Shown: in pieces, positions 52,601-60,707 of the stretch
Layout: every line of letters starts with the position of its first letter
Numbering within the stretch: position 1 is the stretch's first letter
Position numbers and translations under genes: made by a program
The notes under the pieces: model-generated
What the model was told of the DNA's origin: nothing
Databases searched by the model: none
What the model saw: only the letters and a program-made list of their open reading frames with translations
NCBI GenBank assembly: GCA_018368345.1
Contig: JAGZEK010000001.1
Location: 1-64,000 of the forward strand
DNA: 64,000 bases
DNA from: Collinsella sp.
GTDB taxonomy: Bacteria; Actinomycetota; Coriobacteriia; Coriobacteriales; Coriobacteriaceae
Reading direction: 5' to 3'

Positions 52601-53284
52601 CACCTGCGCTTTCTCGGTCGCGGCCTTGCTTGCGCCCAGCGCCGCACGATAGGCATCGGCGAGTGCCGAGGTATCGGCCTGGCCGCGCGCCACGCACACG
52701 TCGTCCATACCGCCCGGCAGCTGGCTCGAGAGCTCCAGCAGCTCACGCACCAGGCCCTTGATGGTGGTGCCGGCGCCAAAGAGGCCGCCCTCGCCTGCCA
52801 TGGGATACCAGGCGTAGAGGCTTTTAAGCGAAGCGGCGAGCTCGGGGGCGGCATCGGGTGCCGTCGCTCGGGCCAGCACATGCTCAACAGCCTGATCCAT
52901 AAGCTCATCGGTATCGGTAAGCACCGTGAACTCGGGATCGATGCCCAGCTCCAACGCATGCGCGCGCAGGATGCGCGAACACATGCCGTGAATGGTCGAG
53001 ATCCAAGCGTCGTCGACGGTCAGGGCCTCCTCGTCCATACCCTCTTCGATAAGCGCGCGACGCACGCGGTCGCGAATCTCGGCCGCGGCATCTTTGGTAA
53101 AGGTAATGGCGAGCACCTGATCCAGATGCTCGACAAACGGACCGGATTCGGGCGAGAGCGCATAGACGATGCGGCGCGTGAGGGTAAAGGTCTTGCCCGA
53201 GCCGGCACCTGCCGAGACAAACAGCGGGCGGTCGAGCGTTTTGACGACTTGCAGTTGTTGCGGCATCAAAGTCGAAAGATCCAT
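49661..53284 (-). CDS. addA: AddA-like UvrD/Rep-family helicase-nuclease subunit
   Basis: The 1207-residue protein is the helicase-exonuclease subunit of an AddAB-type DNA end-processing complex. Helicase motifs: SAGAGSGKTFTLTRR at 24-38 (Walker A), MIDEFQDTDQMQ (Walker B/motif II near 345), a motif V-like VHASKGLEYPVV near 730 and a motif VI-like YVAMTRARELV near 840. The C-terminus holds a PD-(D/E)xK-type nuclease with VIDYKTGG near 1160. It starts 3 bases after the stop of the upstream addB-like gene and is clearly one operon with it. The complex would process double-strand ends for recombination, matching the nearby ruvCAB. Confidence 0.92.
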   Translation of the reverse strand: MDLSTLMPQQLQVVKTLDRPLFVSAGAGSGKTFTLTRRIVYALSPESGPFVEHLDQVLAITFTKDAAAEIRDRVRRALIEEGMDEEALTVDDAWISTIHGMCSRILRAHALELGIDPEFTVLTDTDELMDQAVEHVLARATAPDAAPELAASLKSLYAWYPMAGEGGLFGAGTTIKGLVRELLELSSQLPGGMDDVCVARGQADTSALADAYRAALGASKAATEKAQVALDAIDAFEASGKTMEDVARLMMSCSMPRASKAFPKEQVELLKAEAADAFINIVLACGGPALDALVGLARAVEAEYRALKADQSALDNNDLLRMAYEALRDYPAIRAAYEGRFKMVMIDEFQDTDQMQVDLIRYLTGAGERALCTVGDAQQSIYRFRGAEVEVFRRQERKVGSTTASETVATSDAPAGELVKLVRNFRSHDEVLRYVARVFDGDTGGLMQGFLDLEPSDEREDKLKAKTSRRQAIFVAGGSTQERTQAKARAIAERFQALVKAGQPQGSMVLLLGRMTNADVYAQAFRDQGLDCVIAGGSVFAQAAEVQTVRALVCALANPADTAQGLMPLLASPMFALGAQEFLALATKLDDQTGETSRRNIDAGIMSDSDVPGLQDLPLVTRAREVLRYALRRVGRDSFAAIARDTVNASGWFVRLAQRGPEGKAIAANVLKALDAVAEAEAEFGNSPRSIALAFDRFLAGKEAPGALNEEGDGAVRIMTVHASKGLEYPVVAVAECFGVRKSSGAAQMGRVEGGAQVVALPARFDGVKLADGTFVKGDDVKKQFEHAFKGKGTSLWLPPELMEDVCATGSPAEAFVRLRNHDLQLSLEERARLLYVAMTRARELVILAMDAGVSRGKVTAPTFDVETDLTYDVLRRILPTDSLDMPQLDSDRLVFDNSKPGDYELISLADFTFGEQTFEVNASLDVEGRLVRGDAEPEGAGADAHAAVPGPADPEPDAFELVYPQAVGVRMGTCPYPARDSYSYSSIAAALHAESEDRAAEAHVPMDEAGDDAESDGSEMTDAGVAAVEPAGNPMALGSAFHAACQWLIEMGADALPAERADALARLWCLTPEQRERFDVALDRWLKSAARADLLAWPCVRAEVPFFSLGCEDEDIARYGAYAEGAIDALATNPADSSCALVIDYKTGGTPDETPEQLQEKHALQARVYSDVLHKAGFEAVTVKFVRVEQVDPANPCEPQVVTYSL

Positions 53285-53287
53285 GGT

Positions 53288-56200
53288 CTACACGTCCCTC
53301 CTTACAAACGTTCCTTCGTGGTTATACGAGCAGCGCGCATGCGCGGCCTGAGCCGACGTCGGGTCGACGGCGGCAACGTTGCCTGCCTCGAGCTCGCGCA
53401 GACGCTCGGCAATGCCGGTCTCCACGCGATCGAGCAGCGCATCGAAGTCCATGTTGCCGCCCTCGCCGGGAAAGCCCTTCTTAAGGCCTGGGATGCGGCC
53501 GTCGCCGCGCTCTTCCTCAAGCAACTCGGCGCTCGCCGCACCGCGCAGCGCGGGCTTGCCGCCCTTGGTCGAAAAATAGAGCGCGGCGCGGGTATCCAGA
53601 TCCAGCGCCCGACGCATGGCCTGCGCGTAGATGAGTGTCTGGGTATGGGGCGGCAGCCAGCGCGGGTCGTCGATGGGGGCCTCGCCCGACTCCTCGTCGC
53701 GCACCGTGGGGTCGGCGAGCTTAAACTCCTCGACACCCGAACGATGCTTATAGTCGATTACCACGGCGCGATTCTCGACATCCACATCAACGCGGTCGAT
53801 GCGCCCGCCAAGCGGCCAACCGGCATACTCGACCTGGAGCTCGTTGAACGCAAACTCCAGGTAGCGCGGCGCGAAGGGCGCGAGCGCCTCGGACTCGTAG
53901 GCAAGCACGCCCTCCAGCTGCGGCAAAATCTCGGCCACCTGGCGCTCCTCCACCGGGGAGAGCGGCACGAGCGGGCCCTCGGCACCGCGCTTGCCCGCAT
54001 GCTCGGCCAAGGTCTCGTCAAAGACCTCGCGCAGCAGCTCCTTCGCGCGTGGCAGATTCATGGGTGTCACGCGCTCCATGCCCTCCTGGGGCAGACGGGC
54101 ATGCAAGTGTTCCAGCACGTCGTGGACAAAGTTGCCCTTCTCCATATTGCCAAAGCCAGCGTCGATCGACTGGGGCTTCACGCGGTACGAGACGAACCAG
54201 CATAGCGGGCAGGTCGAATAGGCCTCGATCTGCGAGGCAGACGTCAGGCGCGGCACCAGCGGCGCATCCTCGCCCTCGCCATCGCGACGACGCAGGACCA
54301 AATACGGAATGGCTTCATCGCTCAGATGCTGAGGAGCTTCGCAGGTCACGCGCTCGCGCCTAAGACCTTCGCCTGCCGCGGGATCGAAGTCCCTTACGAT
54401 ATCGCCCTCACCCACGCACTTCGCCTTGTCGGCGCCAACGGCCTTAGCGTCGTCAGCGGCCTTGTCGGCGTCAGCGGCCTTAGCATCGTTAGCGGCCTCG
54501 GCATGCGCCCGCAACTCGGTCCACACGGCCGCCGGATAGCACTCGCGCGCCTGACGATCGTGGGTCACACGGGCGAGCGTAACCGGACCACGCGACGCTT
54601 GTATCGCGCGGCCAAAGCGTGCGCGCAGCAAGGCCGCAGGCTCAAGCGTCACACCGCTGCGATCTAACTCTGCCGTCAGCGTTGCCAGCGGGCCCTCCTC
54701 ATGTGAGAGCGGATAACTGTCCAGGTCGACGTCGGCAAACAGCACGGCATCGTAGCTGCCGGGGCGCAGGGCCGCCGCATCGGCAAGCGAAGCAAAGCGA
54801 ACCTGGGCGCGTGGCGCACGGTCAACCTCGTAGGTCTCGTAATCGTAGGCGGCGCTACGCTTGTCCACCTTGGTGCGAATGTCATCGAGCACGGGCACGG
54901 TCGCGGCCTGCGACACGTCGAGCGCACGGGCGCCATTCATAAGGATGTCGATGACGTGGCGCAGCAGGGCCACCTCCGCCTGGCGACGGGCCTGACCGTC
55001 GAGACCGCCAAGTGCGCGATCGGGCAGTGCCTCGGCAACGGCAAGCATGGCCTTGAGCGCCGTCACGGGTTTGTCGCGCCACAGCGCCTGGAACACGTCC
55101 GAGATCACGCACGGCACGTTCTTAAACCAGTTCTCGTCGCTCGCCGCTTTACGCGCGCCCCTCACCTGGCCCTGCACGCTCTGCAGCAGGCTCTTGACGC
55201 CCGCAGTGGTCTTGCTGCGCGACAGTCGCATATTCTTGTCGAACGTGTGCGCGCTGGCGGCGTCGGCACCCGAAAGCGGGCTGTAAATCCAGTCGGTAAG
55301 CTCCGGAGCGGGCCACCACTCAGTCTTAGAAGCTGCCCCTTCGTCGGCGGCCTTCATACGCTCGATCAGGTTGGCGAGCGCCGTGAACTGCCTGCCCGCA
55401 ATGGATTGGGAAAACGCCGTGAACTCGGCCGTCTCGGCAGCAACGTGGCGCGCCGCCAAACGAGCGGCAAGCTCGCCGAACAGCTGGGGTGCCCGGGCAG
55501 AAACAACGAGCACGCGTACGGGGTCGGCGGGTGTTGCAGCAGCTTTATCGTCCTTGGACTCCTTGTGCGCTTTCACCAACTTATCGATGACGTCCGCATA
55601 AGCATGGGCACGGGCATGGGGGCCGGCGACCTCAATAAAGGCAGGCTGAGCAGCGGACTTGGAGGCAGTCTGGGGCGCGGCGGCGCCCTCCCCCAGCGGC
55701 GCGATCTCAAACAGCACACCGCGGACATCAAATGCCGCGGCAAGCTCCTCGCGCATCGCCGCTTGCTCGCGGGCAAGCAGCACGACAACCTCTCCCCCGT
55801 TGTTTGCCACGGCGGACAGTAGCTCGAGCAGGCTATACGTAAATGACGTGACGCCGCGCACGCAAACGGCGCGGGCGCACCCCGGCAGGTTGTCGGCCAA
55901 AGCGCCGGCCATAATGTCAGCCGCCTCGCAGGGCTCGACCATATCTCGACGGTCCAAACCGCGCGCATAGGCGCACAAAAGTTCAAACACGCGAGCCTCG
56001 GCGTCGCTTTTGGGCTTGGGCTTGCAAACGTTGTCGCAGCAACGCTCGGTGCCTGTCCCTGCCACACCCGGCAGCACATCGCGAGCCATACGCGCGAGCA
56101 TACGCACCGTGCCCTGGCTGCGCGAAAGCGGCTGCAGGTCGGCGTCGTCGAGGCGCGCTACCATGTCCGAAAACAGCATCTGGCGCTGCAGGTTGTCGAA

Positions 56201-56440
56201 GAAACCGCGCCCGTCGCCCAAAAGCTTCCAAAGCGAGCGAAGCCACGATGTAGGCGTCTTGTAGTCAATACCCAGCGAAACGCCGGCTTCCGCCGCATCA
56301 TGACGGCACAGGTCGAGCTCGGCAAACGTTGGCGCCAGCAGCACGGCACGCCCGTGGCGGGCAATAAGGTCGGCAAGCAGCGCCGCCTCGGCATCGCTCA
56401 AATCCGCGCCGGCGTTGGTGGTATAGATTCGAACAGGCAT
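53288..56440 (-). CDS. addB: AddB-like PD-(D/E)xK nuclease subunit
   Basis: The 1050-residue protein has the AddB layout: a helicase-like but motif-poor N-terminal half with a degenerate AVLLAPTFAELDLCRHDAA segment in place of a Walker A, and a C-terminal RecB-type nuclease. The nuclease has CPLCWFVSYRV, NFVHDVLEHLH (His) and VVIDYKHRSG (D...xK). Classical AddB holds an Fe-S cluster through four Cys; here only the CPLC pair and one Cys near the C-terminus (ARCSYN) are visible, so the cluster may be absent. A low-complexity Ala/Asp/Lys insert lies near 690-715. It is translated just before addA. Confidence 0.85.
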   Translation of the reverse strand: MPVRIYTTNAGADLSDAEAALLADLIARHGRAVLLAPTFAELDLCRHDAAEAGVSLGIDYKTPTSWLRSLWKLLGDGRGFFDNLQRQMLFSDMVARLDDADLQPLSRSQGTVRMLARMARDVLPGVAGTGTERCCDNVCKPKPKSDAEARVFELLCAYARGLDRRDMVEPCEAADIMAGALADNLPGCARAVCVRGVTSFTYSLLELLSAVANNGGEVVVLLAREQAAMREELAAAFDVRGVLFEIAPLGEGAAAPQTASKSAAQPAFIEVAGPHARAHAYADVIDKLVKAHKESKDDKAAATPADPVRVLVVSARAPQLFGELAARLAARHVAAETAEFTAFSQSIAGRQFTALANLIERMKAADEGAASKTEWWPAPELTDWIYSPLSGADAASAHTFDKNMRLSRSKTTAGVKSLLQSVQGQVRGARKAASDENWFKNVPCVISDVFQALWRDKPVTALKAMLAVAEALPDRALGGLDGQARRQAEVALLRHVIDILMNGARALDVSQAATVPVLDDIRTKVDKRSAAYDYETYEVDRAPRAQVRFASLADAAALRPGSYDAVLFADVDLDSYPLSHEEGPLATLTAELDRSGVTLEPAALLRARFGRAIQASRGPVTLARVTHDRQARECYPAAVWTELRAHAEAANDAKAADADKAADDAKAVGADKAKCVGEGDIVRDFDPAAGEGLRRERVTCEAPQHLSDEAIPYLVLRRRDGEGEDAPLVPRLTSASQIEAYSTCPLCWFVSYRVKPQSIDAGFGNMEKGNFVHDVLEHLHARLPQEGMERVTPMNLPRAKELLREVFDETLAEHAGKRGAEGPLVPLSPVEERQVAEILPQLEGVLAYESEALAPFAPRYLEFAFNELQVEYAGWPLGGRIDRVDVDVENRAVVIDYKHRSGVEEFKLADPTVRDEESGEAPIDDPRWLPPHTQTLIYAQAMRRALDLDTRAALYFSTKGGKPALRGAASAELLEEERGDGRIPGLKKGFPGEGGNMDFDALLDRVETGIAERLRELEAGNVAAVDPTSAQAAHARCSYNHEGTFVRRDV

Positions 56441-56522
56441 GGTCCTCCACTCAAACCGTTCGCAATATTCAATGCTTCCATCCTACCCGCCCGCGCGGAC
56501 AGATTTGCCCCACGCCAACAGA

Positions 56523-56611
56523 TTTGACCCCTTGGAGACAGAGGAAAATGGATCACCGAGGAGGTCGGTCTAACCCAGTGATCCGTTTTCCTCCGTCCCC
56601 AAAGGATCAAA
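56523..56611. repeat. 89-bp element of 34-bp inverted repeats
   Basis: Arms 56523-56556 (TTTGACCCCTTGG...) and 56578-56611 match as inverted copies at 29 of 34 positions. Four of the five differences would be G-U wobbles in minus-strand RNA, which keeps the hairpin pairing. A 21-base loop separates the arms. No gene is present. It lies between the addB start and the YerC terminator. Confidence 0.8.
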
Positions 56612-56634
56612 AAACCGCCCCCGAAGGGACGGTT
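56607..56634 (-). terminator. Terminator after the YerC gene
   Basis: On the minus strand AACCGTCCC pairs with GGGGGCGGTT around a short TTC loop and is followed by TTTTGATCC. The T-tract overlaps the end of the neighbouring inverted-repeat element. Confidence 0.85.
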
Positions 56635-56661
56635 CTGCGCAATTCGTTTGTTGCCGCTGGC

Positions 56662-56961
56662 CTACTCGCCATCCTCCAGCTTGATGAGGATCTTGCGATA
56701 GCCGCCGTACTCGCCGTTGAGTGCCTTGGACACGCGGCTCACCGTAGTGGACGAAGCGCCGGTGCGGGCCTGAACCTCAACATAAGGCTCGCCCTCATCC
56801 AGATAACGCGCAACCTGCAGACGTTGCGAAAGATCGCAGATCTCGCGCGGCGTGCAGATATCGGTCAAAAACGCCTGGATATCCTTCTCGTCATCCAAAA
56901 GACTAAATGCGTGGACCAGCTGCTTGACATCAGGCTTGTCAAACATGTTCTCGATATTCAT
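56662..56961 (-). CDS. YerC/YecD family TrpR-like regulator
   Basis: The 99-residue protein is a small helical DNA-binding protein of the YerC/YecD family, related to TrpR. Its core TPREICDLSQRLQVARYLDEGEPYVEV and TGASSTTVSRVSKALN is the helix-turn-helix region (about 37-83). The target genes are unknown. It is divergent from a membrane-protein gene over a 324-base gap, and its own terminator follows directly. Confidence 0.9.
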   Translation of the reverse strand: MNIENMFDKPDVKQLVHAFSLLDDEKDIQAFLTDICTPREICDLSQRLQVARYLDEGEPYVEVQARTGASSTTVSRVSKALNGEYGGYRKILIKLEDGE

Positions 56962-57285
56962 CGATCACCGCCAAACCCGCCAAAAGGCATCGAAGTTGAT
57001 ACTGACATCGGGCATCGTTCGCCCGTTCTATGCAATAGGGCAACGCCTGTGGCTTTTGCCCGTAGCAGTTTAGCACACCACCAAACTAAAGCGACAAAAC
57101 TCTCTGCCAGCGGCGCGTTTTCTAGGACGAACGCCGTTTTGAAACCGAATGCGCACGTAAGCTCCACGAATATCTGAGACAATGGGCGGCCGAACAAGGC
57201 GGCACACCCGAGCGGCCGTCCAAGCTGCCGCAGCAAACCGCTTCACGCGACACCGACGCACCCTGCGCAAGAAAGGATTCACACC
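56962..57285. other. 324-base gap between YerC and the holin-like gene
   Basis: No gene is supported. The gap contains short hairpins (for example GGGC-ATCGTTC-GCCC around 57014) and a T/A-rich patch at about 57065-57095 that probably carries the YerC promoter. No clear promoter pair for the holin-like gene was found. Confidence 0.4.
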
Positions 57286-57651
57286 ATGCGCTTTATGCTT
57301 AACTGGCTCTTTACCTCTATCGCCATCGCGATTGCCACGTTCCTCGTCCCCGGCATCCAGCCCTTCGGTTTTGCCGAGGCCTGGGTCTGTTTCGCCTTCG
57401 TGGGACTGTTCTTGAACATCGTCGATTCGCTCGTCAAGCCGTTCCTGACGGTTATCTCGCTGCCGCTCACGATCATTACGCTGGGTATTTTTCAGCTCGT
57501 AGTCAACAGCTTTATGCTCGAGCTGGCCAGCTATCTGTCGGTCAATCTGCTGGGCGCGGGTATCTCCATCGCCAGCTTTGGATCGGCCTTTATGGGCAGC
57601 ATCCTGGTGTCCATCATGCGCAGCATCCTCGACAGCATCGCCGAGGGCTAA
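57286..57651 (+). CDS. Four-helix holin-like (YvlD/phage holin superfamily IV) membrane protein
   Basis: The 121-residue protein has four hydrophobic segments and conserved NIVDSLVKPFLTVISLPLTI (about 45-64), followed by TLGIFQLVVNSFML. This is the YvlD/mycobacterial holin superfamily IV pattern, which in most bacteria is a chromosomal membrane protein, not a phage holin. AAAGGA lies upstream of the ATG. It is monocistronic, with a strong terminator after it. Confidence 0.88.
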   Translation: MRFMLNWLFTSIAIAIATFLVPGIQPFGFAEAWVCFAFVGLFLNIVDSLVKPFLTVISLPLTIITLGIFQLVVNSFMLELASYLSVNLLGAGISIASFGSAFMGSILVSIMRSILDSIAEG

Positions 57652-57692
57652 AACGGCCATTCCGGCCGCGCCCGTCTCAACAGCCCAAAACG

Positions 57693-57730
57693 AAGGCCGC
57701 CCATCGCAAAAATGGGCGGCCTTCTTATTT
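57693..57730 (+). terminator. Terminator after the holin-like gene
   Basis: AAGGCCGCCCAT (57693-57704) pairs with ATGGGCGGCCTT (57712-57723), perfect, with a 7-base loop, followed by CTTATTTG. Confidence 0.92.
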
Positions 57731-57793
57731 GCCAAGTCTCAAAGGGCGAGAGAATCTGCCATTTCCACCCTGTCCCCACATGGCAGGTATGGG

Positions 57794-58222
57794 TTAGATG
57801 ACGTAATCGTAGCCTTCATTGGGAGCGACAAGTTGATCGAGCGTCACACCGTCGAGGTAGTCGTTGATGAGCTTGTCAAGGTTCTTCCACACGTCGAGCG
57901 TGGGGCACTCATCAGATCGCGAGCAACCCTTGCAGTCGCCATCCAGGCAGGCGACCGGCGCCAGGCTGCCCTCGGTCAGGCGCAAGATCTCGCCCACCGT
58001 GTACTGCTCGGGCGGGCGCGTAAGCACGTAGCCGCCGCCCTTGCCGCGCATGCCCGAGAGCATATTGGCGCGCACGAGCGTCGCCAGAATATTCTCGAGG
58101 TACTTCTCCGAAATCCCCTGGCGCGCCGCGATCTCTTTGAGCGGGATGCGACCGGCCGCCTGATGCTCGGCCAGGTCGACCATAACGCGTAGGGCATATC
58201 TGCCCTTTGTGGAAACCAACAT
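57794..58222 (-). CDS. Rrf2-family regulator with IscR-type cysteines
   Basis: The 142-residue protein is an Rrf2 winged-helix repressor. It begins MLVSTKGRYALRVMVDLAEH, has the recognition helix in RQGISEKYLENILATLV (about 35-51), and the wing GGGYVLTR. Four cysteines, Cys92, Cys97, Cys100 and Cys106, form an IscR-like cluster that could bind an Fe-S centre; the cysteine regulator CymR lacks such residues. It is divergent from cysK, so it probably controls cysK and itself. It thus may read Fe-S status and act on cysteine synthesis. Confidence 0.88.
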   Translation of the reverse strand: MLVSTKGRYALRVMVDLAEHQAAGRIPLKEIAARQGISEKYLENILATLVRANMLSGMRGKGGGYVLTRPPEQYTVGEILRLTEGSLAPVACLDGDCKGCSRSDECPTLDVWKNLDKLINDYLDGVTLDQLVAPNEGYDYVI

Positions 58223-58290
58223 ATATATATAGCTGCCTTTCGGTCTTTTAATTCGTAGAAATTCTAGCCGAAAAATTGGTTTTGAAAATA

Positions 58291-58309
58291 CCTATTCCCG
58301 TCAAGATGG
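58291..58309. promoter_or_regulatory. Candidate Rrf2 operator, site near the regulator gene
   Basis: CCTATTCCCGTCAAGATGG shares CCTATT-(C/G)-C-G-T with the site at 58338-58354. On the minus strand it sits between TTAACC and TATTTT hexamers spaced 17 bases, a plausible promoter of the regulator gene, which would allow autoregulation. Confidence 0.35.
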
Positions 58310-58337
58310 TTAATCGACTCGTAATAATCTTCTATTT

Positions 58338-58370
58338 CCTATTGCGTTACTAGGCTTTACTGTCTACTAT
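58338..58370 (+). promoter_or_regulatory. cysK promoter with overlapping operator-like dyad
   Basis: TTGCGT (58342-58347) and TACTAT (58365-58370) are 17 bases apart, a credible -35/-10 pair pointing at cysK. The dyad CCTA-N9-TAGG (58338-58354) overlaps the -35 box, where a repressor such as the divergent Rrf2 protein would block polymerase. Another dyad, AACCT-ATA-AGGTT (58393-58405), lies downstream in the leader. Confidence 0.6.
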
Positions 58371-58477
58371 GCTTGCCAACAGCAAAACGAACAACCTATA
58401 AGGTTTGTGGGTTTCGCTGCTACACACACCGTAAAACCACACGGTATCCAGTCATTTGAACACTTTGGAGGTTCACC

Positions 58478-59416
58478 ATGAGCAATGTTTACACGTCCAT
58501 CGATCAGCTTATCGGCCACACCCCGCTTCTGGAGCTCACCCACTTCGAGGCCGACGAGGACCTCAAGGCCCGTGTGCTCGTCAAACTGGAATACTTCAAC
58601 CCCGCCGGGTCCGTCAAAGACCGCGTCGCCAAGAACATGATTGACGAGGCCGAGAAGGCCGGCAAGCTCGTGCGCGGTGGCGACTACACCATCATCGAGC
58701 CCACGAGCGGCAACACCGGCGTCGGCATCGCTTCGGTGGCGGCGGCCCGCGGCTACAAGGTGATCATCACCATGCCCGAGACCATGTCCGTCGAGCGCCG
58801 CAAGCTCATGCAGGCATACGGTGCGCAGCTCGTGCTCACCGACGGCTCCAAAGGCATGAAGGGCGCTATCGCCAAGGCCGAAGAGTTGCAGAAGGAGACC
58901 CCCAACAGCATCATCGCCGGCCAGTTTGTGAACCCCGCCAACCCCGCCATCCACAAGGCCACGACCGGCCCCGAGATCTGGGACGACACCGACGGCAAGG
59001 TCGACATCTTCGTCGCCGGCGTTGGCACCGGCGGCACCGTGACCGGCGTGGGCGAGTTCCTCAAGGAGCAAAACCCCGAGATTAAGGTCGTCGCCGTCGA
59101 GCCCGCCACCTCCCCGGTGCTCTCTAAGGGCCAGGCCGGCCCGCACAAGATCCAGGGTATCGGCGCCGGCTTTGTGCCCGACGTCCTCGATACCCAGGTC
59201 TATGACGAGATCATCCCCGTCGAGAACGACGACGCCTTTGCCACCGGCCGCGCCGTGGGCCACAAGGAGGGCGTGCTCGTGGGCATTTCGTCCGGCGCCG
59301 CCGTGTGGGCCGCGCTGCAGCTGGCCAAGCGCCCCGAGAACGAGGGCAAGACCATCGTGGCGCTGCTCGCCGACACCGGTGAGCGTTACCTGTCCACGGC
59401 GCTCTTCCAGGACTAG
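58478..59416 (+). CDS. cysK: Cysteine synthase (O-acetylserine sulfhydrylase)
   Basis: The 312-residue PLP enzyme makes cysteine from O-acetylserine and sulfide. The PLP-binding Lys47 is in NPAGSVKDR, TSGNTG at 76-81 binds substrate carboxylate, and GTGGTVTGVG near 185 is the phosphate loop. GGAGG lies 6 bases before the ATG. It is divergent from the Rrf2 regulator and upstream of mnmA, which uses sulfur derived from cysteine. A CTCGTTC-TTA-GAACGAG hairpin follows the stop without a T-run. Confidence 0.97.
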   Translation: MSNVYTSIDQLIGHTPLLELTHFEADEDLKARVLVKLEYFNPAGSVKDRVAKNMIDEAEKAGKLVRGGDYTIIEPTSGNTGVGIASVAAARGYKVIITMPETMSVERRKLMQAYGAQLVLTDGSKGMKGAIAKAEELQKETPNSIIAGQFVNPANPAIHKATTGPEIWDDTDGKVDIFVAGVGTGGTVTGVGEFLKEQNPEIKVVAVEPATSPVLSKGQAGPHKIQGIGAGFVPDVLDTQVYDEIIPVENDDAFATGRAVGHKEGVLVGISSGAAVWAALQLAKRPENEGKTIVALLADTGERYLSTALFQD

Positions 59417-59598
59417 AGCTCTCGTTCTTAGAACGAGTCCAAGGCACGCCGGTCTCCCCCCTCTCTTCTGGCAGCCTGAGCTCATCCCAACAGGGTGTCC
59501 CACAGGACGCCCGAACTTGCTACAATGTCTGCGGCGCGGAACCAGCCTCCCGCGCCGCTTTTCTTTTTTGGCCACATGCCACCAAGGAGAACCTCCCC

Positions 59599-60699
59599 AT
59601 GCACAACAAGCGCGTGCTCGTCGCCATGAGCGGCGGCGTCGATTCCAGCGTGACCGCGTATCTGCTCAAAAGTCAGGGTTACGAATGTGTCGGTGCCACC
59701 ATGCGCCTCACCTGCCCCGCGCCCGACCCCGCAACAGGTATGAGCAAAGTCGATCGCGACGTCTCCGATGCAAAGGCCGTCGCCGGGCGCCTGGGAATAC
59801 CCCATCACGTGCTCGACTTGCAGCAGACCTTCGACCGTAACGTGATCGAGCGCTTTGTGAACGCCTACCAGGAGGGGCTGACGCCCAATCCGTGCATTAT
59901 CTGCAACCGCCACATTAAGTTTGGCGCGCTGCTCGATGCAGCGCTGGACATGGGCTGCGACTACATCGCCACGGGCCATTACGCCAAAACAAGCCAGGCG
60001 GCAGACGGCACCTGGCAGCTGCATCGCGGCGAGGACCCCAAAAAGGACCAGAGTTACTTTTTGTATTCGCTTACGCAGGAGCGTCTGGCGCGCACGATTT
60101 TTCCGCTGGCGGGTCTGGACAAGGAGCGCGACGTGCGCCGGATTGCCGCCGAGCAGGGCTTTACCAACGCCCAGAAGGCCGAAAGCGAGGACATCTGCTT
60201 TATTCCAGACGGTGACTACGCGGGCTATATCGAGCGCCGCTGCGGACATCCCGCTGCACCGGGCGACATTGTGTGGCGCGACGGCAGCGTGGTCGGGCGC
60301 CACAACGGCGCGCTGCGCTACACCATCGGCCAGCGCAAAGGCCTGGGCGTCGCGATGGCGCATCCCGTGTATGTGACGGGCGTCGACGCCGCTAACAACA
60401 CCGTGCATCTGGGCGAGGCCGAGGACCTGACGGCCACGGCGCTCACGGCCAACGACTGGATTTGGAGCGCCCCTGCCGACCACATGGAAGCCGAGCTGGA
60501 TGCCGGCGGCATCCGCGTGGGCGCCAAGTACCGCTACCGACAGAAAGACCAGGCAGCGATCCTTACGCGCGGCGAAGACGGGCAAATGTTGCTGACCTTT
60601 GACGAGCCGCAGCGCGCCATCGCCCCCGGCCAGGCTGTCGTTATATACCGCGGCGACATCGTCCTGGGCGGCGGCACCGTGACCGGCGCACTTAAGTAG
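59599..60699 (+). CDS. mnmA: tRNA-specific 2-thiouridylase
   Basis: MnmA thiolates U34 of Glu, Gln and Lys tRNAs using activated sulfur. The 366-residue protein has the PP-loop SGGVDSS (11-17), the first catalytic cysteine in NPCIICN (Cys99/Cys102), ATGHYA near 123, and the second in EDICFIPDG near 200. A signature MnmA C-terminal beta-barrel follows. AAGGAG precedes the ATG. It ends 8 bases before a convergent gene. No cysteine desulfurase gene is beside it. Confidence 0.97.
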   Translation: MHNKRVLVAMSGGVDSSVTAYLLKSQGYECVGATMRLTCPAPDPATGMSKVDRDVSDAKAVAGRLGIPHHVLDLQQTFDRNVIERFVNAYQEGLTPNPCIICNRHIKFGALLDAALDMGCDYIATGHYAKTSQAADGTWQLHRGEDPKKDQSYFLYSLTQERLARTIFPLAGLDKERDVRRIAAEQGFTNAQKAESEDICFIPDGDYAGYIERRCGHPAAPGDIVWRDGSVVGRHNGALRYTIGQRKGLGVAMAHPVYVTGVDAANNTVHLGEAEDLTATALTANDWIWSAPADHMEAELDAGGIRVGAKYRYRQKDQAAILTRGEDGQMLLTFDEPQRAIAPGQAVVIYRGDIVLGGGTVTGALK

Positions 60700-60707
60700 C
60701 CGCGGGT

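Noticed and set aside
50924..54205. 1093-codon plus-strand frame opposite addA
   Set aside because: Arg/His/Leu-rich shadow; addA has full helicase and nuclease motifs.
57286..57651. Prophage remnant suggested by the holin-like gene
   Set aside because: This holin superfamily is common on bacterial chromosomes and no other phage gene is near.
59421..59437. Possible LexA box after cysK (GTTC-TTA-GAAC)
   Set aside because: The half-sites are in the wrong orientation (GTTC...GAAC, not GAAC...GTTC), so it is just a hairpin.
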